A DNA stretch of 64,000 nt from Charina bottae (taxonomy: Eukaryota > Chordata > Lepidosauria > Squamata > Charinaidae). Shown here one piece after another: positions 11,287 to 24,500 of this stretch; the first letter of the stretch is position 1, and each line of letters starts with the position of its first letter. The stretch is from NCBI GenBank assembly GCA_023362775.1, contig JALMGJ010000026.1, positions 620,001 to 684,000 of the forward strand. The letters are read 5' to 3'. A program made the position numbers and the translations under genes. Under the pieces are notes generated by a model, which worked only from the letters and a program-made list of their open reading frames with translations, was not told the origin of the DNA and did no database searches.

Positions 11287-11800
11287 TGTCAAAACTGTAT
11301 ATGTCACAGCCAGTGTCAAAACTGTATATGTCACAGTCAGTGTCAAAACTGTATAGTCACAGCCAGTGTCAAAACTGTATATGTCACAGACAGTGTCAAA
11401 ACTCTATATGTCACAGTCAGTGTCAAAACTGTATATATCACAGTCAGTGTCAAAACTGTATATATCAAAGCCAGTGTCAAAACTGTATAGTCACAGTCAG
11501 TGTCAAAACTGTATATGTCACAGTCAGTGTCAAAACTGTATATGTCAAAGTCAGTGTCAAAACTGTATATGTCACAGCCAGCGTCAAAACTGTATAGTCA
11601 CAGTCAGTGTCAAAACTGTATAGTCACAGTCAGTGTCTAAACTGTATAGTCAAAGCCAGTGTCTAAACTGTATAGTCACAGTCAGTGTCAAAACTGTATA
11701 TTTCACAGTCAGTGTCAAAACTGTATATTTCACAGTCAGTGTCAAAACCGTATATATCAAAGCCAGTGTCAAAACTGTATAGTCACAGTCAGTGTCAAAA
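10000..11800 (+). repeat. Block B, copy 1 of a 1807 bp tandem pair
   Basis: Landmarks at 10290, 10382, 10940, 11073, 11286 and 11366 reappear 1807 bp later at 12097, 12189, 12747, 12880, 13093 and 13173. Shared rare states are AAAACAGTATAG (near 10948 and 12755) and CAGCGAGTG (near 11070 and 12877). Private changes in copy 1 include CAAAAATGTATATG near 11187, ACAGACAGTG near 11388, ACTCTATATG near 11401 and TAGTCAAAGCC near 11650. Confidence 0.85.
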
Positions 11801-11806
11801 CTGTAT

Positions 11807-13604
11807 ATGTCACAGCCAGTGTCAAAACTGTATAGTCACAGTCAGTGTCAAAACTGTATAGTCACAGTCAGTGTCTAAACTGTATAGTCACAGCCAGTGT
11901 CTAAACTGTATAGTCACAGTCAGTGTCAAAACTGTATATTTCACAGTCAGTGTCAAAACTGTATATTTCACAGTCAGTGTCAAAACCGTATATATCAAAG
12001 CCAGTGTCAAAACTGTATAGTCACAGTCAGTGTCAAAACTGTATAGTCACAGCCAGTGTCAAAACTGTATAGTCACAGCCCGTTTCAAAACTGTATATGT
12101 CACAGTCAGTGTCAAAACTGTATATGTCACAGCCAGTGTCAAAACTGTATATGTCACAGTCAGTGTCAAAACTGTATAGTCACAGCCAGTGTCAAAACTG
12201 TATATGTCACAGTCAGTGTCAAAACTGTATAGTCACAGCCAGTGTCAAAACTGTATATGTCAAAGTCAGTGTCAAAACTGTATAGTCACAGCCAGTTTCA
12301 AAACTGTATATGTCACAGTCAGTGTCAAAACTGTATATGTCACAGCCAGTGTAAAAACTGTATATGTCACAGTCACTGTCAAAACTGTATAGTCACAGCC
12401 TGTGTCAAAACTGTATATCTCACAGCCAGTGTCAAAACTGTATAGTCACAGCCAGTGTCAAAACTGTATAGTCACAGCCAGTGTCAAAACTGCATATGTC
12501 ACAGCCAGTGTCAAAACTGTATATGTCACAGTCAGTGTCAAAACTGTATAGTCACAGCCAGTGTCAAAAGTGTATATGTCACAGCCCGTGTCAAAACTGT
12601 ATATGTCACAGTCAGTGTCAATACTGTATAGTCACAGTCAGTTTCAAAACTGTATAGTCACAGCCAGTGTCAAAACTGTATATGTCACAGCCAGTGTAAA
12701 AACTGTATATGTCACAGTCAGTGTCAAAACTGTATAGTCACAGCCAGTGTCAAAACAGTATAGTCACAGCCAGTGTCAAAACTGCATATGTCACAGCCAG
12801 TGTCAAAACTGTATATGTCACAGCCAGTGTCAAAACTGTATATGTCACAGTCAGTGTCAAAACTGTATAGTCACAGCGAGTGTCAAAAGTGTATATGTCA
12901 CAGCCCGTGTCAAAACTGTATATGTCACAGTCAGTGTCAATACTGTATAGTCACAGTCAGTTTCAAAACTGTATAGTCACAGCCAGTGTCAAAACTGTAT
13001 ATGTCACAGCCAGTGTAAAAATTGTATATGTCACAGCCAGTGTAAAAACTGTATATGTCACAGTCAGTGTCAAAACTGTATAGTCACAGCCAGTGTCAAA
13101 ACTGTATATGTCACAGCCAGTGTCAAAACTGTATATGTCACAGTCAGTGTCAAAACTGTATAGTCACAGCCAGTGTCAAAACTGTATATGTCACAGCCAG
13201 TGTCAAAACTGTATATGTCACAGTCAGTGTCAAAACTGTATATATCACAGTCAGTGTCAAAACTGTATATATCAAAGCCAGTGTCAAAACTGTATAGTCA
13301 CAGTCAGTGTCAAAACTGTATATGTCACAGTCAGTGTCAAAACTGTATATGTCAAAGCCAGTGTCAAAACTGTATATGTCACAGCCAGCGTCAAAACTGT
13401 ATAGTCACAGTCAGTGTCAAAACTGTATAGTCACAGTCAGTGTCTAAACTGTATAGTCACAGCCAGTGTCTAAACTGTATAGTCACAGTCAGTGTCAAAA
13501 CTGTATATTTCACAGTCAGTGTCAAAACTGTATATTTCACAGTCAGTGTCAAAACCGTATATATCAAAGCCAGTGTCAAAACTGTATAGTCACAGTCAGT
13601 GTCA
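11807..13604 (+). repeat. Block B, copy 2 of the 1807 bp tandem pair
   Basis: The copy is collinear with 10000-11797. At the junction the GTCTAAAC, TATTTCAC, CCGTATATATC cluster appears twice only 238 bp apart (CC at 11748 and 11986), which marks where the end of one copy meets the start of the next. Private changes are CAGCCCGTTTC near 12080, TATATCTCAC near 12418 and CAAAGCCAGTG near 13354. Confidence 0.85.
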
Positions 13605-14803
13605 AAACTGTATAGTCACAGCCAGTGTCAAAACTGTATAGTCACAGCCAGTTTCAAAACTGTATATGTCACAGTCAGTGTCAAAACTGTATATGTCACA
13701 GCCAGTGTCAAAACTGTATATGTCACAGTCAGTGTCAAAACTGTATAGTCACAGCCAGTGTCAAAACTGTATATGTCACAGTCAGTGTCAAAACTGTATA
13801 GTCACAGCCAGTGTCAAAACTGTATATGTCAAAGTCAGTGTCAAAACTGTATAGTCACAGCCAGTTTCAAAACTGTATATGTCACAGTCAGTGTCAAAAC
13901 TGTATATGTCACAGCCAGTGTAAAAACTGTATATGTCACAGTCACTGTCAAAACTGTATAGTCACAGCCAGTGTCAAAACTGTATATGTCACAGCCAGTG
14001 TCAAAACTGTATAGTCACAGCCAGTGTCAAAACTGTATAGTCACAGCCAGTGTCAAAACTGCATATGTCACAGCCAGTGTCAAAACTGTATATTTCACAG
14101 TCAGTGTCAAAACTGTATATTTCACAGTCAGTGTCAAAACCGTATATATCAAAGCCAGTGTCAAAACTGTATAGTCACAGTCAGTGTCAAAACTGTATAG
14201 TCACAGCCAGTGTCAAAACTGTATAGTCACAGCCAGTTTCAAAACTGTATATGTCACAGTCAGTGTCAAAACTGTATATGTCACAGCCAGTGTCAAAACT
14301 GTATATGTCACAGTCAGTGTCAAAACTGTATAGTCACAGCCAGTGTCAAAACTGTATATGTCACAGTCAGTGTCAAAACTGTATAGTCACAGCCAGTGTC
14401 AAAACTGTATATGTCAAAGTCAGTGTCAAAACTGTATAGTCACAGCCAGTTTCAAAACTGTATATGTCACAGTCAGTGTCAAAACTGTATATGTCACAGC
14501 CAGTGTAAAAACTGTATATGTCACAGTCACTGTCAAAACTGTATAGTCACAGCCTGTGTCAAAACTGTATATGTCACAGCCAGTGTCAAAACTGTATAGT
14601 CACAGCCAGTGTCAAAACTGTATAGTCACAGCCAGTGTCAAAACTGCATATGTCACAGCCAGTGTCAAAACTGTATATGTCACAGTCAGTGTCAAAACTG
14701 TATAGTCACAGCCAGTGTCAAAAGTGTATATGTCACAGCCCGTGTCAAAACTGTATATGTCACAGTCAGTGTCAATACTGTATAGTCACAGTCAGTTTCA
14801 AAA
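13455..14803 (+). repeat. Second copy of the 3.6-4.9 kb segment
   Basis: Positions 13758-14803 match 3873-4918 at an offset of 9885, including the same ACTGCATA to TATTTCAC deletion junction (near 4181-4210 and 14066-14095). Before 13758 the offset is 9858, because copy 1 lacks one 27 bp monomer. The shared junction shows that the two regions descend from one deleted ancestor and are not independent events. Confidence 0.85.
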
Positions 14804-15700
14804 CTGTATAGTCACAGCCAGTGTCAAAACTGTATATGTCACAGCCAGTGTAAAAACTGTATATGTCACAGTCAGTGTCAAAACTGTATAGTCACAGCCA
14901 GTGTCAAAACTGTATAGTCACAGCCAGTGTCAAAACTGCATATGTCACAGCCAGTGTCAAAACTGTATATGTCACAGCCAGTGTCAAAACTGTATATGTC
15001 ACAGTCAGTGTCAAAACTGTATAGTCACAGCCAGTGTCAAAAGTGTATATGTCACAGCCCGTGTCAAAACTGTATATGTCACAGTCAGTGTCAATACTGT
15101 ATAGTCACAGTCAGTTTCAAAACTGTATAGTCACAGCCAGTGTCAAAACTGTATATGTCACAGCCAGTGTAAAAATTGTATATGTCACAGCCAGTGTAAA
15201 AACTGTATATGTCACAGTCAGTGTCAAAACTGTATAGTCACAGCCAGTGTCAAAACTGTATATGTCACAGCCAGTGTCAAAACTGTATATGTCACAGTCA
15301 GTGTCAAAACTGTATAGTCACAGCCAGTGTCAAAACTGTATATGTCACAGCCAGTGTCAAAACTGTATATGTCACAGTCAGTGTCAAAACTGTATATATC
15401 AAAGCCAGTGTCAAAACTGTATAGTCACAGTCAGTGTCAAAACTGTATATGTCACAGTCAGTGTCAAAACTGTATATGTCAAAGTCAGTGTCAAAACTGT
15501 ATATGTCACAGCCAGTGTCAAAACTGTATAGTCACAGTCAGTGTCAAAACTGTATAGTCACAGTCAGTGTCTAAACTGTATAGTCACAGCCAGTGTCTAA
15601 ACTGTATAGTCACAGTCAGTGTCAAAACTGTATATTTCACAGTCAGTGTCAAAACCGTATATATCAAAGCCAGTGTCAAAACTGTATAGTCACAGCCAGT
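14310..15700 (+). repeat. Block C, copy 1
   Basis: Landmarks at 14343, 14901, 15034, 15209 and 15247 return 1675 bp later at 16018, 16576, 16709, 16884 and 16922. The offset rises to 1702 after about 15390, where copy 1 lacks one TATATATCAC monomer, and to 1755 after about 15640, where it lacks one TATTTCAC and one 26 bp monomer. Whole-monomer loss is therefore the main form of divergence here. Confidence 0.8.
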
Positions 15701-15984
15701 GTCAAAACTGTATAGTCACAGCCAGTTTCAAAACTGTATATGTCACAGTCAGTGTCAAAACTGTATATGTCACAGCCAGTGTCAAAACTGTATATGTCAC
15801 AGTCAGTGTCAAAACTGTATAGTCACAGCCAGTGTCAAAACTGTATATGTCACAGTCAGTGTCAAAACTGTATAGTCACAGCCAGTGTCAAAACTGTATA
15901 TGTCAAAGTCAGTGTCAAAACTGTATAGTCACAGCCAGTTTCAAAACTGTATATGTCACAGTCAGTGTCAAAACTGTATATGTC

Positions 15985-17455
15985 ACAGTCAGTGTCAAAA
16001 CTGTATAGTCACAGCCAGTGTCAAAACTGTATATGTCACAGTCAGTGTCAAAACTGTATAGTCACAGCCAGTGTCAAAACTGTATATGTCAAAGTCAGTG
16101 TCAAAACTGTATAGTCACAGCCAGTTTCAAAACTGTATATGTCACAGTCAGTGTCAAAACTGTATATGTCACAGCCAGTGTAAAAACTGTATATGTCACA
16201 GTCACTGTCAAAACTGTATAGTCACAGCCTGTGTCAAAACTGTATATGTCACAGCCAGTGTCAAAACTGTATAGTCACAGCCAGTGTCAAAACTGTATAG
16301 TCACAGCCAGTGTCAAAACTGCATATGTCACAGCCAGTGTCAAAACTGTATATGTCACAGTCAGTGTCAAAACTGTATAGTCACAGCCAGTGTCAAAAGT
16401 GTATATGTCACAGCCCGTGTCAAAACTGTATATGTCACAGTCAGTGTCAATACTGTATAGTCACAGTCAGTTTCAAAACTGTATAGTCACAGCCAGTGTC
16501 AAAACTGTATATGTCACAGCCAGTGTAAAAACTGTATATGTCACAGTCAGTGTCAAAACTGTATAGTCACAGCCAGTGTCAAAACTGTATAGTCACAGCC
16601 AGTGTCAAAACTGCATATGTCACAGCCAGTGTCAAAACTGTATATGTCACAGCCAGTGTCAAAACTGTATATGTCACAGTCAGTGTCAAAACTGTATAGT
16701 CACAGCCAGTGTCAAAAGTGTATATGTCACAGCCCATGTCAAAACTGTATATGTCACAGTCAGTGTCAATACTGTATAGTCACAGTCAGTTTCAAAACTG
16801 TATAGTCACAGCCAGTGTCAAAACTGTATATGTCACAGCCAGTGTAAAAATTGTATATGTCACAGCCAGTGTAAAAACTGTATATGTCACAGTCAGTGTC
16901 AAAACTGTATAGTCACAGCCAGTGTCAAAACTGTATATGTCACAGCCAGTGTCAAAACTGTATATGTCACAGTCAGTGTCAAAACTGTATAGTCACAGCC
17001 AGTGTCAAAACTGTATATGTCACAGCCAGTGTCAAAACTGTATATGTCACAGTCAGTGTCAAAACTGTATATATCACAGTCAGTGTCAAAACTGTATATA
17101 TCAAAGCCAGTGTCAAAACTGTATAGTCACAGTCAGTGTCAAAACTGTATATGTCACAGTCAGTGTCAAAACTGTATATGTCAAAGTCAGTGTCAAAACT
17201 GTATATGTCACAGCCAGTGTCAAAACTGTATAGTCACAGTCAGTGTCAAAACTGTATAGTCACAGTCAGTGTCTAAACTGTATAGTCACAGCCAGTGTCT
17301 AAACTGTATAGTCACAGTCAGTGTCAAAACTGTATATTTCACAGTCAGTGTCAAAACTGTATATTTCACAGTCAGTGTCAAAACCGTATATATCAAAGCC
17401 AGTGTCAAAACTGTATAGTCACAGTCAGTGTCAAAACTGTATAGTCACAGCCAGT
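15985..17455 (+). repeat. Block C, copy 2
   Basis: This copy is collinear with 14310-15700 and retains the monomers that copy 1 lost. A private change is CCCATGTC near 16735 where relatives have CCCGTGTC. From about 16380 the stretch is also the start of block D. Confidence 0.8.
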
Positions 17456-20400
17456 GTCAAAACTGTATAGTCACAGCCAGTTTCAAAACTGTATATGTCA
17501 CAGTCAGTGTCAAAACTGTATATGTCACAGCCAGTGTCAAAACTGTATATGTCACAGTCAGTGTCAAAACTGTATAGTCACAGCCAGTGTCAAAACTGTA
17601 TATGTCACAGTCAGTGTCAAAACTGTATAGTCACAGCCAGTGTCAAAACTGTATATGTCAAAGTCAGTGTCAAAACTGTATAGTCACAGCCAGTTTCAAA
17701 ACTGTATATGTCACAGTCAGTGTCAAAACTGTATATGTCACAGCCAGTGTAAAAACTGTATATGTCACAGTCACTGTCAAAACTGTATAGTCACAGCCAG
17801 TGTCAAAACTGTATATGTCACAGCCAGTGTCAAAACTGTATAGTCACAGCCAGTGTCAAAACTGTATAGTCACAGCCAGTGTCAAAACTGCATATGTCAC
17901 AGCCAGTGTCAAAACTGTATATGTCACAGTCAGTGTCAAAACTGTATAGTCACAGCCAGTGTCAAAAGTGTATATGTCACAGCCCGTGTCAAAACTGTAT
18001 ATGTCAGTCAGTGTCAATACTGTATAGTCACAGTCAGTTTCAAAACTGTATAGTCACAGCCAGTGTCAAAACTGTATATGTCACAGCCAGTGTAAAAACT
18101 GTATATGTCACAGTCAGTGTCAAAACTGTATAGTCACAGCCAGTGTCAAAACTGTATAGTCACAGCCAGTGTCAAAACTGCATATGTCACAGCCAGTGTC
18201 AAAACTGTATATGTCACAGCCAGTGTCAAAACTGTATATGTCACAGTCAGTGTCAAAACTGTATAGTCACAGCCAGTGTCAAAAGTGTATATGTCACAGC
18301 CCGTGTCAAAACTGTATATGTCACAGTCAGTGTCAAAACTGTGTATGTCACAGTCACTGTCAAAACTGTATATGTCACAGCCAGTGTAAAAACTGTATAT
18401 GTCACAGTCAGTGTCAAAACTGTATAGTCACAGCCAGTGTCAAAACTGTATATGTCACAGTCAGTGTCAAAACTGTATAGTCACAGCCAGTGTCAAAACT
18501 GTATATGTCAAAGTTAGTGTCAAAACTGTATAGTCACAGCCAGTGTCAAAACTGTATAGTCACAGCCAGTTTCAAAACTGTATATGTCACAGCCAGTGTA
18601 AAAACTGTATATGTCACAGTCAGTGTCAAAACTGTATAGTCACAGCCAGTGTCAAAACTGTATATGTCACAGTCAATGTCAAAACTGTATATGTCAAAGT
18701 CAGTGTCAAAACTGTATATGTCACAGCCAGTGTCAAAACTGTATATTTCACAGCCAGTGTCAAAACTGTATAGTCACAGTCAGTGTCAAAACTGTATATG
18801 TCACAGTCAGTGTCAAAACTGTATATGTCACAGCCAGTGTCAAAACTGTATAGTCACAGTCAGTGTCAAAACTGTATAGTCACAGTCAGTGTCTAAACTG
18901 TATAGTCACAGCCAGTGTCTAAACTGTATAGTCACAGTCAGTGTCAAAACTGTATATTTCACAGTCAGTGTCAAAACTGTATATTTCACAGTCAGTGTCA
19001 AAACCGTATATATCAAAGCCAGTGTCAAAACTGTATAGTCACAGTCAGTGTCAAAACTGTATAGTCACAGCCAGTGTCAAAACTGTATAGTCACAGCCAG
19101 TTTCAAAACTGTATATGTCACAGTCAGTGTCAAAACTGTATATGTCACAGCCAGTGTCAAAACTGTATATGTCACAGTCAGTGTCAAAACTGTATAGTCA
19201 CAGCCAGTGTCAAAACTGTATATGTCACAGTCAGTGTCAAAACTGTATAGTCACAGCCAGTGTCAAAACTGTATATGTCAAAGTCAGTGTCAAAACTGTA
19301 TAGTCACAGCCAGTTTCAAAACTGTATATGTCACAGTCAGTGTCAAAACTGTATATGTCACAGCCAGTGTAAAAACTGTATATGTCACAGTCACTGTCAA
19401 AACTGTATAGTCACAGCCTGTGTCAAAACTGTATATGTCACAGCCAGTGTCAAAACTGTATAGTCACAGCCAGTGTCAAAACTGTATAGTCACAGCCAGT
19501 GTCAAAACTGCATATGTCACAGCCAGTGTCAAAACTGTATATGTCACAGTCAGTGTCAAAACTGTATAGTCACAGCCAGTGTCAAAAGTGTATATGTCAC
19601 AGCCCGTGTCAAAACTGTATATGTCACAGTCAGTGTCAATACTGTATAGTCACAGTCAGTTTCAAAACTGTATAGTCACAGCCAGTGTCAAAACTGTATA
19701 TGTCACAGCCAGTGTAAAAACTGTATATGTCACAGTCAGTGTCAAAACTGTATAGTCACAGCCAGTGTCAAAACAGTATAGTCACAGCCAGTGTCAAAAC
19801 TGCATATGTCAAAGCCAGTGTCAAAACTGTATATGTCACAGCCAGTGTCAAAACTGTATATGTCACAGTCAGTGTCAAAACTGTATAGTCACAGCCAGTG
19901 TCAAAAGTGTATATGTCACAGCCCGTGTCAAAACTGTATATGTCACAGTCAGTGTCAATCCTGTATAGTCACAGTCAGTTTCAAAACTGTATAGTCACAG
20001 CCAGTGTCAAAACTGTATATGTCACAGCCAGTGTAAAAATTGTATATGTCACAGCCAGTGTAAAAACTGTGTATGTCACAGTCAGTGTCAAAACTGTATA
20101 GTCACAGCCAGTGTCAAAACTGTATATGTCACAGCCAGTGTCAAAACTGTATATGTCACAGTCAGTGTCAAAACTGTATAGTCACAGCCAGTGTCAAAAC
20201 TGTATATGTCACAGCCAGTGTCAAAACTGTATATGTCACAGTCAGTGTCAAAACTGTATATATCACAGTCAGTGTCAAAACTGTATATATCAAAGCCAGT
20301 GTCAAAACTGTATAGTCACAGTCAGTGTCAAAACTGTATATGTCACAGTCAGTGTCAAAACTGTATATGTCAAAGTCAGTGTCAAAACTGTATATGTCAC

Positions 20401-20480
20401 AGCCAGCGTCAAAACTGTATAGTCACAGTCAGTGTCAAAACTGTATAGTCACAGTCAGTGTCTAAACTGTATAGTCACAG
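16380..20480 (+). repeat. Block D, copy 1 (about 4.1 kb)
   Basis: Landmarks from 16576 to 20191 recur at 34032 to 37647 with one constant offset of 17456, with no net gain or loss of a monomer over about 4.1 kb. Shared rare states include CAATCCTG near 19957, ACTGCATATGTCAAAG near 19801 and the 24 bp monomer at 18003. The part 16380-18830 also matches 21855-24300 at an offset of 5475. Confidence 0.85.
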
Positions 20481-20683
20481 CCAGTGTCTAAACTGTATAG
20501 TCACAGTCAGTGTCAAAACTGTATATTTCACAGTCAGTGTCAAAACTGTATATTTCACAGTCAGTGTCAAAACCGTATATATCAAAGCCAGTGTCAAAAC
20601 TGTATAGTCACAGTCAGTGTCAAAACTGTATAGTCACAGCCAGTGTCAAAACTGTATAGTCACAGCCAGTTTCAAAACTGTAT

Positions 20684-21506
20684 ATGTCACAGTCAGTGTC
20701 AAAACTGTATATGTCACAGCCAGTGTCAAAACTGTATATGTCACAGTCAGTGTCAAAACTGTATAGTCACAGCCAGTGTCAAAACTGTATATGTCACAGT
20801 CAGTGTCAAAACTGTATAGTCACAGCCAGTGTCAAAACTGTATATGTCAAAGTCAGTGTCAAAACTGTATAGTCACAGCCAGTTTCAAAACTGTATATGT
20901 CACAGTCAGTGTCAAAACTGTATATGTCAAAGCCAGTGTAAAAACTGTATATGTCACAGTCACTGTCAAAACTGTATAGTCACAGCCAGTGTCAAAACTG
21001 TATATGTCACAGCCAGTGTCAAAACTGTATAGTCACAGCCAGTGTCAAAACTGTATAGTCACAGCCAGTGTCAAAACTGCATATGTCACAGCCAGTGTCA
21101 AAACTGTATATGTCACAGTCAGTGTCAAAACTGTATAGTCACAGCCAGTGTCAAAAGTGTATATGTCACAGCCCGTGTCAAAACTGTATATGTCACAGTC
21201 AGTGTCAATACTGTATAGTCACAGTCAGTTTCAAAACTGTATAGTCACAGCCAGTGTCAAAACTGTATATGTCACAGCCAGTGTAAAAACTGTATATGTC
21301 ACAGTCAGTGTCAAAACTGTATAGTCACAGCCAGTGTCAAAACTGTATAGTCACAGCCAGTGTCAAAACTGTGTATGTCACAGTCAGTGTCAAAACTGTA
21401 TAGACACAGCCAGTGTCAAAACTATATATGTCAAAGTCAGTGTCAAAACTGTATAGTCACAGCCAGTGTCAAAACTGTATAGTCACAGCCAGTTTCAAAA
21501 CTGTAT
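20684..21506 (+). repeat. Block E, copy 1 of four
   Basis: Block E carries TATAGACACAG (21401) followed by ACTATATATGTCAAAG. Copies occur at 24563-25380, 29344-30155 and 37981-38790 (offsets 3879, 8660 and 17297), each with the same pair of changes (GACACAG at 25280, 30061 and 38698). It also has GTCAAAGCCAGTGTAAAAAC near 20928, which separates it from the otherwise similar block at 19115. Confidence 0.85.
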
Positions 21507-24500
21507 ATGTCACAGTCAGTGTCAAAACTGTATATGTCACAGCCAGTGTCAAAACTGTATATGTCACAGTCAGTGTCAAAACTGTATAGTCACAGCCAGT
21601 GTCAAAACTGTATATGTCACAGTCAGTGTCAAAACTGTATAGTCACAGCCAGTGTCAAAACTGTATATGTCAAAGTCAGTGTCAAAACTGTATAGTCACA
21701 GCCAGTTTCAAAACTGTATATGTCACAGTCAGTGTCAAAACTGTATATGTCACAGCCAGTGTAAAAACTGTATATGTCACAGTCACTGTCAAAACTGTAT
21801 AGTCACAGCCTGTGTCAAAACTGTATAGTCACAGCCAGTTTCAAAACTGTATATGTCACAGCCAGTGTCAAAAGTGTATATGTCACAGCCCGTGTCAAAA
21901 CTGTATATGTCACAGTCAGTGTCAATACTGTATAGTCACAGTCAGTTTCAAAACTGTATAGTCACAGCCAGTGTCAAAACTGTATATGTCACAGCCAGTG
22001 TAAAAACTGTATATGTCACAGTCAGTGTCAAAACTGTATAGTCACAGCCAGTGTCAAAACTGTATAGTCACAGCCAGTGTCAAAACTGCATATGTCACAG
22101 CCAGTGTCAAAACTGTATATGTCACAGCCAGTGTCAAAACTGTATATGTCACAGTCAGTGTCAAAACTGTATAGTCACAGCCAGTGTCAAAAGTGTATAT
22201 GTCACAGCCCGTGTCAAAACTGTATATGTCACAGTCAGTGTCAATACTGTATAGTCACAGTCAGTTTCAAAACTGTATAGTCACAGCCAGTGTCAAAACT
22301 GTATATGTCACAGCCAGTGTAAAAATTGTATATGTCACAGCCAGTGTAAAAACTGTATATGTCACAGTCAGTGTCAAAACTGTATAGTCACAGCCAGTGT
22401 CAAAACTGTATATGTCACAGCCAGTGTCAAAACTGTATATGTCACAGTCAGTGTCAAAACTGTATAGTCACAGCCAGTGTCAAAACTGTATATGTCACAG
22501 CCAGTGTCAAAACTGTATATGTCACAGTCAGTGTCAAAACTGTATATATCACAGTCAGTGTCAAAACTGTATATATCAAAGCCAGTGTCAAAACTGTATA
22601 GTCACAGTCAGTGTCAAAACTGTATATGTCACAGTCAGTGTCAAAACTGTATATGTCAAAGTCAGTGTCAAAACTGTATATGTCACAGCCAGTGTCAAAA
22701 CTGTATAGTCACAGTCAGTGTCAAAACTGTATAGTCACAGTCAGTGTCTAAACTGTATAGTCACAGCCAGTGTCTAAACTGTATAGTCACAGTCAGTGTC
22801 AAAACTGTATATTTCACAGTCAGTGTCAAAAATGTATATTTCACAGTCAGTGTCAAAACCGTATATATCAAAGCCAGTGTCAAAACTGTATAGTCACAGT
22901 CAGTGTCAAAACTGTATAGTCACAGCCAGTGTCAAAACTGTATAGTCACAGCCAGTTTCAAAACTGTATATGTCACAGTCAGTGTCAAAACTGTATATGT
23001 CACAGCCAGTGTCAAAACTGTATATGTCACAGTCAGTGTCAAAACTGTATAGTCACAGCCAGTGTCAAAACTGTATATGTCACAGTCAGTGTCAAAACTG
23101 TATAGTCACAGCCAGTGTCAAAACTGTATATGTCAAAGTCAGTGTCAAAACTGTATAGTCACAGCCAGTTTCAAAACTGTATATGTCACAGTCAGTGTCA
23201 AAACTGTATATGTCACAGCCAGTGTAAAAACTGTATATGTCACAGTCACTGTCAAAACTGTATAGTCACAGCCAGTGTCAAAACTGTATATGTCACAGCC
23301 AGTGTCAAAACTGTATAGTCACAGCCAGTGTCAAAACTGTATAGTCACAGCCAGTGTCAAAACTGCATATGTCACAGCCAGTGTCAAAACTGTATATGTC
23401 ACAGTCAGTGTCAAAACTGTATAGTCACAGCCAGTGTCAAAAGTGTATATGTCACAGCCCGTGTCAAAACTGTATATGTCAGTCAGTGTCAATACTGTAT
23501 AGTCACAGTCAGTTTCAAAACTGTATAGTCACAGCCAGTGTCAAAACTGTATATGTCACAGCCAGTGTAAAAACTGTATATGTCACAGTCAGTGTCAAAA
23601 CTGTATAGTCACAGCCAGTGTCAAAACTGTATAGTCACAGCCAGTGTCAAAACTGCATATGTCACAGCCAGTGTCAAAACTGTATATGTCACAGCCAGTG
23701 TCAAAACTGTATATGTCACAGTCAGTGTCAAAACTGTATAGTCACAGCCAGTGTCAAAAGTGTATATGTCACAGCCCGTGTCAAAACTGTATATGTCACA
23801 GTCAGTGTCAAAACTGTGTATGTCACAGTCACTGTCAAAACTGTATATGTCACAGCCAGTGTAAAAACTGTATATGTCACAGTCAGTGTCAAAACTGTAT
23901 AGTCACAGCCAGTGTCAAAACTGTATATGTCACAGTCAGTGTCAAAACTGTATAGTCACAGCCAGTGTCAAAACTGTATATGTCAAAGTTAGTGTCAAAA
24001 CTGTATAGTCACAGCCAGTGTCAAAACTGTATAGTCACAGCCAGTTTCAAAACTGTATATGTCACAGCCAGTGTAAAAACTGTATATGTCACAGTCAGTG
24101 TCAAAACTGTATAGTCACAGCCAGTGTCAAAACTGTATATGTCACAGTCAATGTCAAAACTGTATATGTCAAAGTCAGTGTCAAAACTGTATATGTCACA
24201 GCCAGTGTCAAAACTGTATATTTCACAGCCAGTGTCAAAACTGTATAGTCACAGTCAGTGTCAAAACTGTATATGTCACAGCCAGTGTCAAAACTGTATA
24301 GTCACAGTCAGTGTCAAAACTGTATAGTCACAGTCAGTGTCTAAACTGTATAGTCACAGCCAGTGTCTAAACTGTATAGTCACAGTCAGTGTCAAAACTG
24401 TATATTTCACACTCAGTGTCAAAACTGTATATTTCACAGTCAGTGTCAAAACCGTATATATCAAAGCCAGTGTCAAAACTGTATAGTCACAGTCAGTGTC

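Noticed and set aside
14310..17455. Transposon insertion as the cause of the block spacing changes
   Set aside because: All extra or missing sequence consists of whole satellite monomers. No terminal repeats, target-site duplications or foreign sequence are present.
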